Below, in pieces: positions 34,783 through 41,395 of a stretch of DNA of 42,319 nt (position 1 is the first letter of the stretch; every line of letters begins with the position of its first letter). A program made the translations under genes and the position numbers. The notes beneath the pieces are model-generated. The model was not told the DNA's origin. It saw only the letters and a program-made list of their open reading frames with translations, and ran no database searches. This stretch comes from Limnohabitans sp. Rim8 (GTDB taxonomy: Bacteria; Pseudomonadota; Gammaproteobacteria; Burkholderiales; Burkholderiaceae_C): positions 1-42,319 of the forward strand of contig CAMDFT010000019.1 of NCBI GenBank assembly GCA_945897795.1. Reading direction: 5' to 3'.

Positions 34783-35334
34783 TCAGATCAGCCGAGCGAT
34801 GGCCTCGACGTCCTCAGCGAACATTTGGCCCTTTTCGGCCAGCAGCACTTTTTGCTGGCTGTCCATCAAGAGCGTGATGGGCAAACCCTTGGGTTTGGGA
34901 AACTGTTTGCGCCATTCGGGGCTGGCCCAAGCCGCGGGGAAGGTGTAACCGCGTTTTTGCAGGTACGCCTGGGCGTCTTCGGGTTTTTTGTCGATGGACA
35001 AGGCCAGCATGCGCAAACCCCGACTTTTTTGCGACTGCCACAGCGCCTGCATGCTGGGGCTTTGCAAGGCGCAAAAAGGACAGGTGCTGGACCACCAGTA
35101 AAGCAGCAAAGGCTGGCGTTCGTGTTGGAAGTCCTGGCCATTGAGCAATCGTATAGGTGGCACTCTGAGCACATCACCCACGCGGGGCATGGCGGGTGCC
35201 ATGGCTTCCAGGGATGCTTCGGAGGGGCTTTGGGCTTGTGCGCTGGCCCACGGCCACAAGGCACCCAGGCTCAAGCCCATGGTCAGTTTCCTGCGTGTTT
35301 GAGATGCCATTGTCAATTCAGCTGGGGTGGTCAT
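34783..35334 (-). CDS. TlpA-like periplasmic thioredoxin-fold protein
   Basis: A 183-residue protein. The ATG at 35334 has a GGAG ribosome site 7 bases upstream and gives MTTPAELTMASQTRRKLTMG, a twin-arginine-like signal (Arg14-Arg15) with a hydrophobic core and AQAQ cleavage site. The mature part has the thioredoxin fold of the TlpA/ResA group with CxxC as Cys85-Pro-Phe-Cys88 in WSSTCPFCALQS and the cis-Pro GLPITLLMD region. Such proteins reduce or oxidise disulfides outside the cytoplasm. It is convergent with phoX; whether it helps a partner protein fold is unknown. Confidence 0.85.
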   Translation of the reverse strand: MTTPAELTMASQTRRKLTMGLSLGALWPWASAQAQSPSEASLEAMAPAMPRVGDVLRVPPIRLLNGQDFQHERQPLLLYWWSSTCPFCALQSPSMQALWQSQKSRGLRMLALSIDKKPEDAQAYLQKRGYTFPAAWASPEWRKQFPKPKGLPITLLMDSQQKVLLAEKGQMFAEDVEAIARLI

Positions 35335-35376
35335 GGAGTGCTCCATTGTGCCCCACGGCACCTTGGCAGGACCGGT

Positions 35377-36006
35377 TCAGGACAGGGCCAAAGTCAGCAG
35401 CGCTCGCTCCACATCCTGTGCCGCTTGCTTGAGGTGCGGGTTGCTAGACTCGCTGCCGGCGCGGCCCACATCCAGGTCGGCCTGAAAGCCGTCACGCTCT
35501 GGCCAGACAGCGTTGAGCATGTCAAACCCTGCCTCGGCAATGGTGGCCTCGGCTTGTTCGAGCAGACGCTCCGAACGACCGGTTTTGGACAACACAATGA
35601 CGATCTTGTTGCCCACAGCGCGGGTTTTGGCCAGCTTGCGGGCCAGCGCCAATGTGGGGCGAAGATCGTCCATGGAAGTGCCCGTTGGCAAGAACACGAT
35701 GTCGCTTTCGCGGCTGACATCTTCGGTCAACTCATCGGCCAAGCCTCGGGTGTCCACCACGACCAGGTCGTAGCCCTCGACTGTTTTGCGCAGTTTCTTC
35801 AGGCTCTTGAATGCACGGGCTTCAATCTCCGGCTCTATGCCGTTGCGCAGCCGCAGGGCACCCCACTCCACACAGGTGAGTTGCTCCAAATCGAAGTCAC
35901 CGATCAGCACCTTGTATTGGGCACGGGCCGCAGCCACGGCCAAAACGCGGGCCAAGGTGCTTTTGCCGACACCACCCTTTTGTCCCACAAATGAAGCAAT
36001 TCGCAT
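35377..36006 (-). CDS. ParA-family (MinD-like) ATPase, orphan
   Basis: A 209-residue deviant-Walker ATPase. Walker A is KGGVGKST at residues 10-17 with the signature Lys10, and the VVVDTRGLADEL segment is the Walker B region. It lacks the N-terminal DNA-binding extension of plasmid ParA and has no ParB-like partner here. Short orphan ParA proteins position large complexes (chemoreceptors, carboxysomes, polyhydroxyalkanoate granules) or act in conjugative transfer. No cargo gene is evident. It starts 43 bases upstream of the TlpA-like stop side and both run on the minus strand, so they may share a transcript. Confidence 0.88.
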   Translation of the reverse strand: MRIASFVGQKGGVGKSTLARVLAVAAARAQYKVLIGDFDLEQLTCVEWGALRLRNGIEPEIEARAFKSLKKLRKTVEGYDLVVVDTRGLADELTEDVSRESDIVFLPTGTSMDDLRPTLALARKLAKTRAVGNKIVIVLSKTGRSERLLEQAEATIAEAGFDMLNAVWPERDGFQADLDVGRAGSESSNPHLKQAAQDVERALLTLALS

Positions 36007-36086
36007 GAATCAGTCCTTGAATAAAAAAAGCTTACACATGATCAAACTCGAAGAGGCTGATTGTGAATGCTGTGAATCCTTCATGT

Positions 36087-36104
36087 GTGACATTTTCATG
36101 AATC
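36087..36104 (-). promoter_or_regulatory. Weak Pho-box-like element upstream of parA-like gene
   Basis: On the minus strand GATTCAT GAAA ATGTCAC has the 7-4-7 spacing and matches at 10 of 14 positions, but lies 81 bases from the start codon. It is low confidence. Confidence 0.3.
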
Positions 36105-36117
36105 TGCGGTGGTTATG

Positions 36118-36394
36118 AAAATCCAGACTTCATGAACACAACCCTGTGAAAACAGGGGCAAACACGGTCACGCCCATGTCATTCACATCGGTCAAGCTCA
36201 TGTCCGATGAAATACCTTGTTCAGCTCATTTACTTCAACGCCGGCGGTGGCCACAGGTCAGCTGCGCTGGCCTTGCAGGAAGTCATCGCTCAAAAGCACC
36301 CGGATTGGTCGGTGACATTGGTCAATCTCTTTGAGGTCATTGACTCGGACCGTTATTACCAAAAACTGACCGGCTTTGCCCCGGAACACTTGTA
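36118..36394 (+). repeat. Direct repeat copy 1 (5' region of GT28 gene, duplicated)
   Basis: 277 bp that recur at 39233-39509 with no indels and about 13 mismatches seen by eye. The segment contains 89 bp of upstream DNA with a Pho box, and the first 188 bp of a GT28 coding sequence. In this copy the coding part then ends at a TAA. The spacing is 3,115 bp. The pair brackets the phytase-like gene. Confidence 0.95.
36165..36182 (+). promoter_or_regulatory. Pho box in repeat copy 1
   Basis: CGGTCAC GCCC ATGTCAT matches the PhoB consensus at 12 of 14 positions and has the exact 7-4-7 layout. It lies 24 bases before the truncated GT28 start at 36207. It is identical in the second copy. Confidence 0.6.
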
Positions 36395-36395
36395 A
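36207..36395 (+). pseudogene. Truncated GT28 glycosyltransferase N-terminus (remnant)
   Basis: The 62-codon reading frame MKYLVQLIYFNAGGGHRSAA...YYQKLTGFAPEHL is nearly identical to residues 1-62 of the intact GT28 protein at 39322. After the shared 277-bp segment the sequence diverges, and the next codon TAC becomes TAA. It lacks every catalytic element beyond the first glycine-rich loop, so it is a remnant or duplication product and not a functional gene. Confidence 0.9.
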
Positions 36396-36523
36396 TGAAG
36401 CTGACTTCAACAAAATCGATGAGCCCGATGATTGAGCTTATTTGGTGAAACACCGCACGAGTTTTGAAGATGACCCCGCGATTTAAAAACTGGATTTTTA
36501 AGGGCAGCACTTTTACATGACAC

Positions 36524-36541
36524 ATGTCACATCTACGTCAC
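36524..36541 (+). promoter_or_regulatory. Pho box of the phytase-like gene
   Basis: ATGTCAC ATCT ACGTCAC has two TGTCAC/CGTCAC units in the 7-4-7 layout, 62 bases upstream of the start at 36604. It matches the PhoB consensus at 11 of 14 positions. A TACCTT hexamer lies 10 bases later. Confidence 0.6.
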
Positions 36542-36603
36542 ATTCAATTGGTACCTTTGAAAAAAATTTTATGACTTCCATCAACACAACTTAAAGGTTA
36601 TGA

Positions 36604-38943
36604 ATGTTTAAAATCAGATCACCCATTTTCCTTGCAATCGCTGCGGGACTAGCGCTTTCGCTTGGCCTGCAGGGTTGCGGAAGTAATTCAGAAGGGATTG
36701 CAGCGTCCACGCCAGATAACACGATGAATTTCAATCGTGTATCGACATTTGCAGTCTGCTCACAAATCGATTCTTCTTGTGAGTCGGATGACGAAACAGC
36801 AGCCGAGATCGCTGCAGCCAGTACCGACGGTATGACTGTTATTTATACCAACAGCCCCAAGGGTGAGATTGGTTTTGTGGATATCACCGACCCCACCAAC
36901 CCCAAGCCCCTGGGCAAAGTGGCCGCTGGTGGTGAACCGACTTCCGTTGCAGTTCTGGGTAACTATGCGGTGGTTGGCGTGGACACATCCACCAGCTTTA
37001 CAGTACCGAGCGGCAAGCTTCTCGTTGTGGATATCGCTAAGCGAGAGCTGCTTGCAACCATCGACATGGGGGGTCAACCGGATTCAGTGGCGGTGTCTAA
37101 AGACGGTAAGTACATAGCAGTCGTTCTCGAGAACCAGCGCGACGAAAGCTTAAACGGCGGTGCATTGCCCCAACTGCCTGCTGGTTCTTTGAAGATTGTT
37201 GATGTAGCCGGTGCGCCTTCCACTTGGAAGACCCGTAGCGTGGACCTCACCGGCATTGCCACTCTTCACGGCACCGATCCTGAGCCCGAGTATGTGGCCA
37301 TCAACGACGAGAACATCGCAGTTGTGACCCTTCAGGAAAACAACCACATCGCGCTTGTGGACCTGAAGTCGGCCAAGGTCACCACCCACTTCAGCGCTGG
37401 CTCCGTAACGCTGGCCAAGGTTGACCTGAAGGACGAGCGTCCCAACCGCATTTCGTTGACCGAGACTAAAGCTGATCTCTTGAGGGAACCCGATGGTGTG
37501 ACTTGGATTTCCAATACACGATTTGCCATTGCCAACGAGGGCGATTTGAATGGCGGCAGTCGCAGCTTCTCAGTGATGAACACCAGCGGCGTGGTGGAGT
37601 TTGATTCGGGCGCTTCTCTTGATCACCTTGCGGTTCGCTTGGGACATTACAACGACCGACGTTCTGATGCCAAGGGCAACGAACCTGAAAACGTTGCATT
37701 TGCTCGTTATCAATCCACCGACTACCTCTTTGTGGCTTCCGAGCGTTCAAGCCTGTTGGCGGTTTTTGATATGTCCAACCCCGTGAAGCCGGTTCTCAAG
37801 CAGGCATTGCCTGGTGCCATCAGCCCTGAGGGCATTCTGACGATTCCATCGCGTGGCCTGGTCATTTCCGCCAGTGAGGTTGATGAACGCTCAATGCCAG
37901 CGCGCTCAGCGTTGAACATTTATGCTTACCAAAAAGCCAGTGCGGCCTACCCGACGTTGCAATCTGCTGATCGCAGCGATGGCACCCCCATTCCTTGGGC
38001 GGCCATGTCGGGCCTGGCAGCTGCTTCCGATGGCAATACGGTTTACGGTATCGAAGACAGCTTCTTTGGCAGCAACCGGATATTTGGCATCGATGTCAGC
38101 CAACAGCCTGCTGTGATCAAAAGTGAGATCACGATCCGCGACACCGACGGCCATTTCGCGACATTCAAGGCCACACTCCCACCGGCCAATGACAATCAGG
38201 CTTTCGATCAAGTCGATGTCTCTGGGATGATCAATCTGGACGGCAGCGTCAATATCGATCCCGAGGGTATCGCCATTGCCAGCGCAGGCGGTTTCTGGGT
38301 GGCCTCAGAAGGTAACGGTTCCAAAACAGCTTACGAAACCAAACGCAACATCCTTTCAGCCAACCTGATTTTCAAGGTCTCGGCAACCGGAGTGATCGAG
38401 CGAGTGATTCCCTTACCTGCCGCCATGAATGACATGCAGGCCCGTTATGGCTTCGAAGGCGTGACAGAACACAACGGCAAATTGGTTGTGGCCATTCAAA
38501 GGTCTTGGGATATCGCCAACAAAAACGGCAATCCGTTGATTGGTTTGTTCGACTTGACCACTGATACTTGGTCGTTCATGAGCTACCCAATCGACCCAGT
38601 GGTTTCACCTTTCGGCGGATGGGTTGGCCTGTCCGAGATCACCGCCATTGGCAACAACCGCTACCTCGTTGTGGAACGCGACAATCACATGGGGCCTGAT
38701 GCGCGAATCAAGCGTATTTACCGAATCGACCTTACGGGCAAGGCCGATGGCGCCGTCTTGACCAAAACCCTGGTGCGGGATTTGATGGATGATCTGAAAG
38801 CAACCAAAGGCTTGGTGCTTGAGAAAGTTGAGGGATTGGCGGTCCTACCGAATGGTCAGGTCCTGATCGTTACCGACAACGACGGTGTGAATGATCATGC
38901 TAACGGTGGTGAGACACAGCTCATTCGACTAGGCAAACTATGA
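36604..38943 (+). CDS. Phytase-esterase-like phosphatase lipoprotein
   Basis: A 779-residue exported protein. The signal peptide ends in a lipobox with Cys25 (SLGLQGCGSN), so it is probably anchored in the outer membrane. Residues about 60-460 look like a beta-propeller of short repeats (VDITDPTNPKPLGKVAAGG, VVDIAKREL, VDLKSAKVTTHF, FDMSNPVKPVL). Residues 480-779 match the 'esterase-like activity of phytase' domain (AMSGLAAASDGNTVYGIEDSFFG, NIDPEGIAIASAGGFWVASEGNG, RYGFEGVTEHNG, VVERDNHMGPDARIKRIYRI). Substrates are probably organic phosphate esters; phytate is only one possibility. Codon use looks less GC-biased than the neighbours, and it is bracketed by 277-bp repeats, so it is a likely insertion. 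It has its own Pho box. Confidence 0.85.
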   Translation: MFKIRSPIFLAIAAGLALSLGLQGCGSNSEGIAASTPDNTMNFNRVSTFAVCSQIDSSCESDDETAAEIAAASTDGMTVIYTNSPKGEIGFVDITDPTNPKPLGKVAAGGEPTSVAVLGNYAVVGVDTSTSFTVPSGKLLVVDIAKRELLATIDMGGQPDSVAVSKDGKYIAVVLENQRDESLNGGALPQLPAGSLKIVDVAGAPSTWKTRSVDLTGIATLHGTDPEPEYVAINDENIAVVTLQENNHIALVDLKSAKVTTHFSAGSVTLAKVDLKDERPNRISLTETKADLLREPDGVTWISNTRFAIANEGDLNGGSRSFSVMNTSGVVEFDSGASLDHLAVRLGHYNDRRSDAKGNEPENVAFARYQSTDYLFVASERSSLLAVFDMSNPVKPVLKQALPGAISPEGILTIPSRGLVISASEVDERSMPARSALNIYAYQKASAAYPTLQSADRSDGTPIPWAAMSGLAAASDGNTVYGIEDSFFGSNRIFGIDVSQQPAVIKSEITIRDTDGHFATFKATLPPANDNQAFDQVDVSGMINLDGSVNIDPEGIAIASAGGFWVASEGNGSKTAYETKRNILSANLIFKVSATGVIERVIPLPAAMNDMQARYGFEGVTEHNGKLVVAIQRSWDIANKNGNPLIGLFDLTTDTWSFMSYPIDPVVSPFGGWVGLSEITAIGNNRYLVVERDNHMGPDARIKRIYRIDLTGKADGAVLTKTLVRDLMDDLKATKGLVLEKVEGLAVLPNGQVLIVTDNDGVNDHANGGETQLIRLGKL

Positions 38944-39056
38944 CGTGATGGTCAGACACCCGCGTTTGTGTAAGCCAGTTAAAAAAAGGCAGCTTGACAA
39001 ACGGTGTCTGTTATCCAATTCCATACCGTATCTGGTTTAGGATAAAAATCAAAATG

Positions 39057-39083
39057 GCCCGAGGATTTTTCCTCGGGCTATTT
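39057..39083. terminator. Rho-independent terminator after the phytase-like gene
   Basis: A 9-bp perfect stem GCCCGAGGA/TCCTCGGGC (39057-39065 and 39070-39078) with a four-T loop is followed by TATTTCATTT. Read on the minus strand it is followed by TTTTGATTTTT, so it can also end a minus-strand transcript. Confidence 0.85.
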
Positions 39084-39199
39084 CATTTGCGAAAGCCATT
39101 CAGAATCTGTCCGTTGGGTTTTGCATCTTCCGAGCACTTCATGAATGGGCTGAGGTTGGCCCGCGCGCATTCCAGCGCAACTTTACGCACGGCAGCCAT
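39083..39199 (-). CDS. Small unrecognised ORF, 38 codons
   Basis: In the 378-bp stretch between the phytase-like gene and the GT28 gene a minus-strand frame runs from an ATG at 39199 (or a GTG at 39217) to a TGA at 39083-39085. It encodes 38 residues, beginning MAAVRKVALECARANL and containing the PFMKCSEDAKPNG segment. The terminator hairpin follows its stop directly. I do not recognise it; it may be a fragment of a lost gene left when the region was rearranged. There is no clear ribosome site. Otherwise this stretch holds only the terminator and the upstream part of repeat copy 2. Confidence 0.3.
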   Translation of the reverse strand: MAAVRKVALECARANLSPFMKCSEDAKPNGQILNGFRK

Positions 39200-39232
39200 A
39201 GCGGTAACAAATCGCACTTAGCCACCTGTTCA

Positions 39233-39509
39233 AAAATCCAGACCCCATGAACACAACCCTATGAAAACAGGGTCAAACACGGTCACGCCCATGTCATTCG
39301 CATCGGGCAAGCTGACGTCCGATGAAATACCTTGTTCAGCTCATTTACTTCAACGCCGGCGGTGGCCACAGGTCAGCTGCGCTGGCCTTGCAGGAAGTCA
39401 TCGCTCAAAAGCACCCGGACTGGTCGGTGACATTGGTCAATCTCTTTGAGGTCATTGACTCGGACCGTTACTACCAAAAACTGACCGGCTTTGCCCCCGA
39501 AGATTTGTA
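39233..39509 (+). repeat. Direct repeat copy 2 (intact 5' region of the GT28 gene)
   Basis: Counterpart of 36118-36394 with no indels. In this copy the coding part continues into the full GT28 gene, so this is probably the functional copy. The mismatches are spread over the upstream and coding parts, with three near the 3' edge (around 39499-39504). Confidence 0.95.
39280..39297 (+). promoter_or_regulatory. Pho box of the GT28 gene
   Basis: CGGTCAC GCCC ATGTCAT, the same as in repeat copy 1, matches at 12 of 14 positions, 24 bases upstream of the GT28 start. No convincing -10 is seen between it and the start, and there is no clear ribosome site. Confidence 0.55.
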
Positions 39510-40440
39510 CAACCTGAGGCTGAAAAAAGGCTGGACCCGTGGCTTGGCCACGGAGCTCAAAATCTTTCAGACCATGATCAGGCTGACCTTGCCCAAGCTG
39601 AAAAAGAAGGTACGGTCATTTTGGGGCAGCAACCCGCCGGATATGGTGGTATCGCTGGTGCCCAATTTCAACAAAGTCATGTACGAGGCCCTGCGGGATG
39701 AATTGCCGGGGGTGCCTTATGTCACGGTGCTGACCGACATGGCCGATTACCCGCCCCACTTTTGGATGGAGCCTCGGCAAGGCCAGTACATCATTTGTGG
39801 CACAGCGTTTGCGGCTTCACAGGCGGCTGCGCTGGGTTATGACCACCAGTCCATTGTCACCACATCAGGCATGATTTTGCGCCCTGATTTTTACCGTAAG
39901 CAGTCGGTGGACAAAGCGGCCCGGCTCGCAGAGCTGGGTTTGGACTCCAATGTCCCCACGGGCTTGATCCTCTTTGGTGGGCATGGGTCCTCTGAAATGC
40001 TGCAAATTGCCAAAGCGCTGCCTGACCGACAGCTGATTTTTGTGGCGGGCCACAACACCGCCTTGGCCAAAAAAATGGCAGCGCAATCAGCGTCAGCCAT
40101 GCACCATGTCATGGGTTTCGTCCAAGACATTCACCTCGTCATGCATCTGTGTGATTATTTTGTGGGCAAGCCCGGCCCCGGCAGCTTGAGTGAGGCGGTG
40201 CACATGGGTTTGCCGGTCATCACTTTCCGCAATGCCTCCACCATGCCCCAAGAACGGTACAACACAGTTTGGTTGGAAGAGCACCAACTGGGCAAGGTCA
40301 TTGGATCGGTCAGTGAATTGCCGGTTGCTGTAGAAGCGCTGTTGAGCGACTTGCCGCTCTACCATCAACATGTCCAACACATGAACAACCAGGCGGTGTT
40401 TGAGGTGGTGGATACTTTGGCGGCGATCAAGTCGGGTTGA
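39322..40440 (+). CDS. GT28-family glycosyltransferase, diacylglycerol-glycosyltransferase-like
   Basis: A 372-residue GT-B enzyme. The N-terminal glycine-rich YFNAGGGHRSAALAL loop and the early PKLKKKVRSFW region resemble the MGDG-synthase N-domain; the C-domain has GGHGSSEML, the HLVMHLCDYFVGKPGPGSLSEAVHMGLPVITF sugar-nucleotide region, and a Gln/Glu near the end. These are features of MGDG synthase/UgtP-like enzymes that add a sugar to diacylglycerol. The product and donor (UDP-Glc or UDP-Gal) are not determined. Together with the PlcP-like gene this gives a route from phospholipid to glycolipid. Its 5' end is duplicated upstream; a beta-barrel protein gene follows after 103 bases. Confidence 0.82.
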   Translation: MKYLVQLIYFNAGGGHRSAALALQEVIAQKHPDWSVTLVNLFEVIDSDRYYQKLTGFAPEDLYNLRLKKGWTRGLATELKIFQTMIRLTLPKLKKKVRSFWGSNPPDMVVSLVPNFNKVMYEALRDELPGVPYVTVLTDMADYPPHFWMEPRQGQYIICGTAFAASQAAALGYDHQSIVTTSGMILRPDFYRKQSVDKAARLAELGLDSNVPTGLILFGGHGSSEMLQIAKALPDRQLIFVAGHNTALAKKMAAQSASAMHHVMGFVQDIHLVMHLCDYFVGKPGPGSLSEAVHMGLPVITFRNASTMPQERYNTVWLEEHQLGKVIGSVSELPVAVEALLSDLPLYHQHVQHMNNQAVFEVVDTLAAIKSG

Positions 40441-40543
40441 GCTGGCCGTCTTGGGAGGGCGGCACCGAAGCGCTGGACCGCCATCGTCTTGAAGCCGTCA
40501 AAGAGTCACAGCACAATCGTTTTGCAGTTTTCAAAGGAATGTC

Positions 40544-41323
40544 ATGTTGCCTGTTTTTCGGAACATTCAGTGTTTGCATTGGATCGGTGAATCCCCGCTG
40601 TGGCGGGTATGCGCAGTTTGGGCGTTTGTGGGCGCCATCGGCTCGGCCCAAGCACAGCCTGAAGAAAATCGGGGTACTTGGCAGCTGAGTGCAGGTTGGC
40701 AGGATTACAGCGAACCGCAAATGAACTTGAAAGGCCCTGAGCTGGGCGTGCATTGGCAAAGCCGAGCATGGGGACCGCTCACCTTGGAGGCTGAAGGGCA
40801 ACTGGGCCTGCAAAACTACAGCAGCGTTCCGTCCGGGCGTTTGGATTCGGTGCTGAATGTGGACACCCGCTGGCGAGTTCTCAGGGCATCAACAGCACAA
40901 CCCCAATGGCAGGTCGGCTTGGCTTTGCATACCCATGCCAATTTTTTGCGCGGCACTACCAGTTTGGGTTTTGGGGGCTATGACCGGCTTTCTACCCAAG
41001 TCTGGTTGCCCGTGCGCTGGCACTCGGCCAGCGCGCAGCCCTGGACGGTCGATGCAGGCTGGCTGTTGTGGGGACAGCATGAGTCCCGTTTGTCACAAGT
41101 CAACACCAGCTTACAAGATGTGACCAACCAACAGCGCAAGGGTGTTTACTTTCAAATCAGCAAAAAAATCCCCACCGACCTGGGGGAGATGCAACCCTAT
41201 GCTCGCTGGACTTGGGTGGATGATTCTGATATTCAATGGGTGAGTTTGGTCGGCGTGGACAGAGGCACTTACGAGCCACGAAACAACAGGCTGCAAGTGG
41301 GCTTGAAATGGCGCATGCGCTGA
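40544..41323 (+). CDS. Outer-membrane beta-barrel-like protein, unknown function
   Basis: A 259-residue protein starting at the ATG at 40544, which has an AAAGGA ribosome site. The N-terminal 38 residues end in SAQAQP, fitting a signal peptide cleaved after AQA. The mature part has alternating hydrophobic strands rich in Trp/Tyr and aromatic belts (WQLSAGWQDY, WQVGLALHTHANFL, YARWTWVDD, LQVGLKWRMR), and ends in Arg, not Phe/Trp, so it is a beta-barrel of somewhat unusual end. No family is recognised. It lies 103 bases after the GT28 gene on the same strand and is probably cotranscribed, which suggests an envelope role linked to the glycolipid or to phosphate-limitation, unproven. Confidence 0.6.
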   Translation: MLPVFRNIQCLHWIGESPLWRVCAVWAFVGAIGSAQAQPEENRGTWQLSAGWQDYSEPQMNLKGPELGVHWQSRAWGPLTLEAEGQLGLQNYSSVPSGRLDSVLNVDTRWRVLRASTAQPQWQVGLALHTHANFLRGTTSLGFGGYDRLSTQVWLPVRWHSASAQPWTVDAGWLLWGQHESRLSQVNTSLQDVTNQQRKGVYFQISKKIPTDLGEMQPYARWTWVDDSDIQWVSLVGVDRGTYEPRNNRLQVGLKWRMR

Positions 41324-41395
41324 ACTGGGCGCTTCACCTCAAGCCACAAAAGACTTGAGCTTATGACGAGCGCTGTTGAGGCACCCCAGCGGGCA

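Noticed and set aside
39261-39449. 62-codon frame MKTGSNTVTPMSF overlapping the GT28 start, present in both repeat copies
   Set aside because: Its presence in both copies is explained by the 277-bp duplication; it runs in another frame of the GT28 coding sequence and has no independent support.
41338-41359. CTCAAG/CTTGAG hairpin after the beta-barrel gene as terminator
   Set aside because: Only a 6-bp AT-rich stem with a 10-base loop and no T-run; too weak to call.
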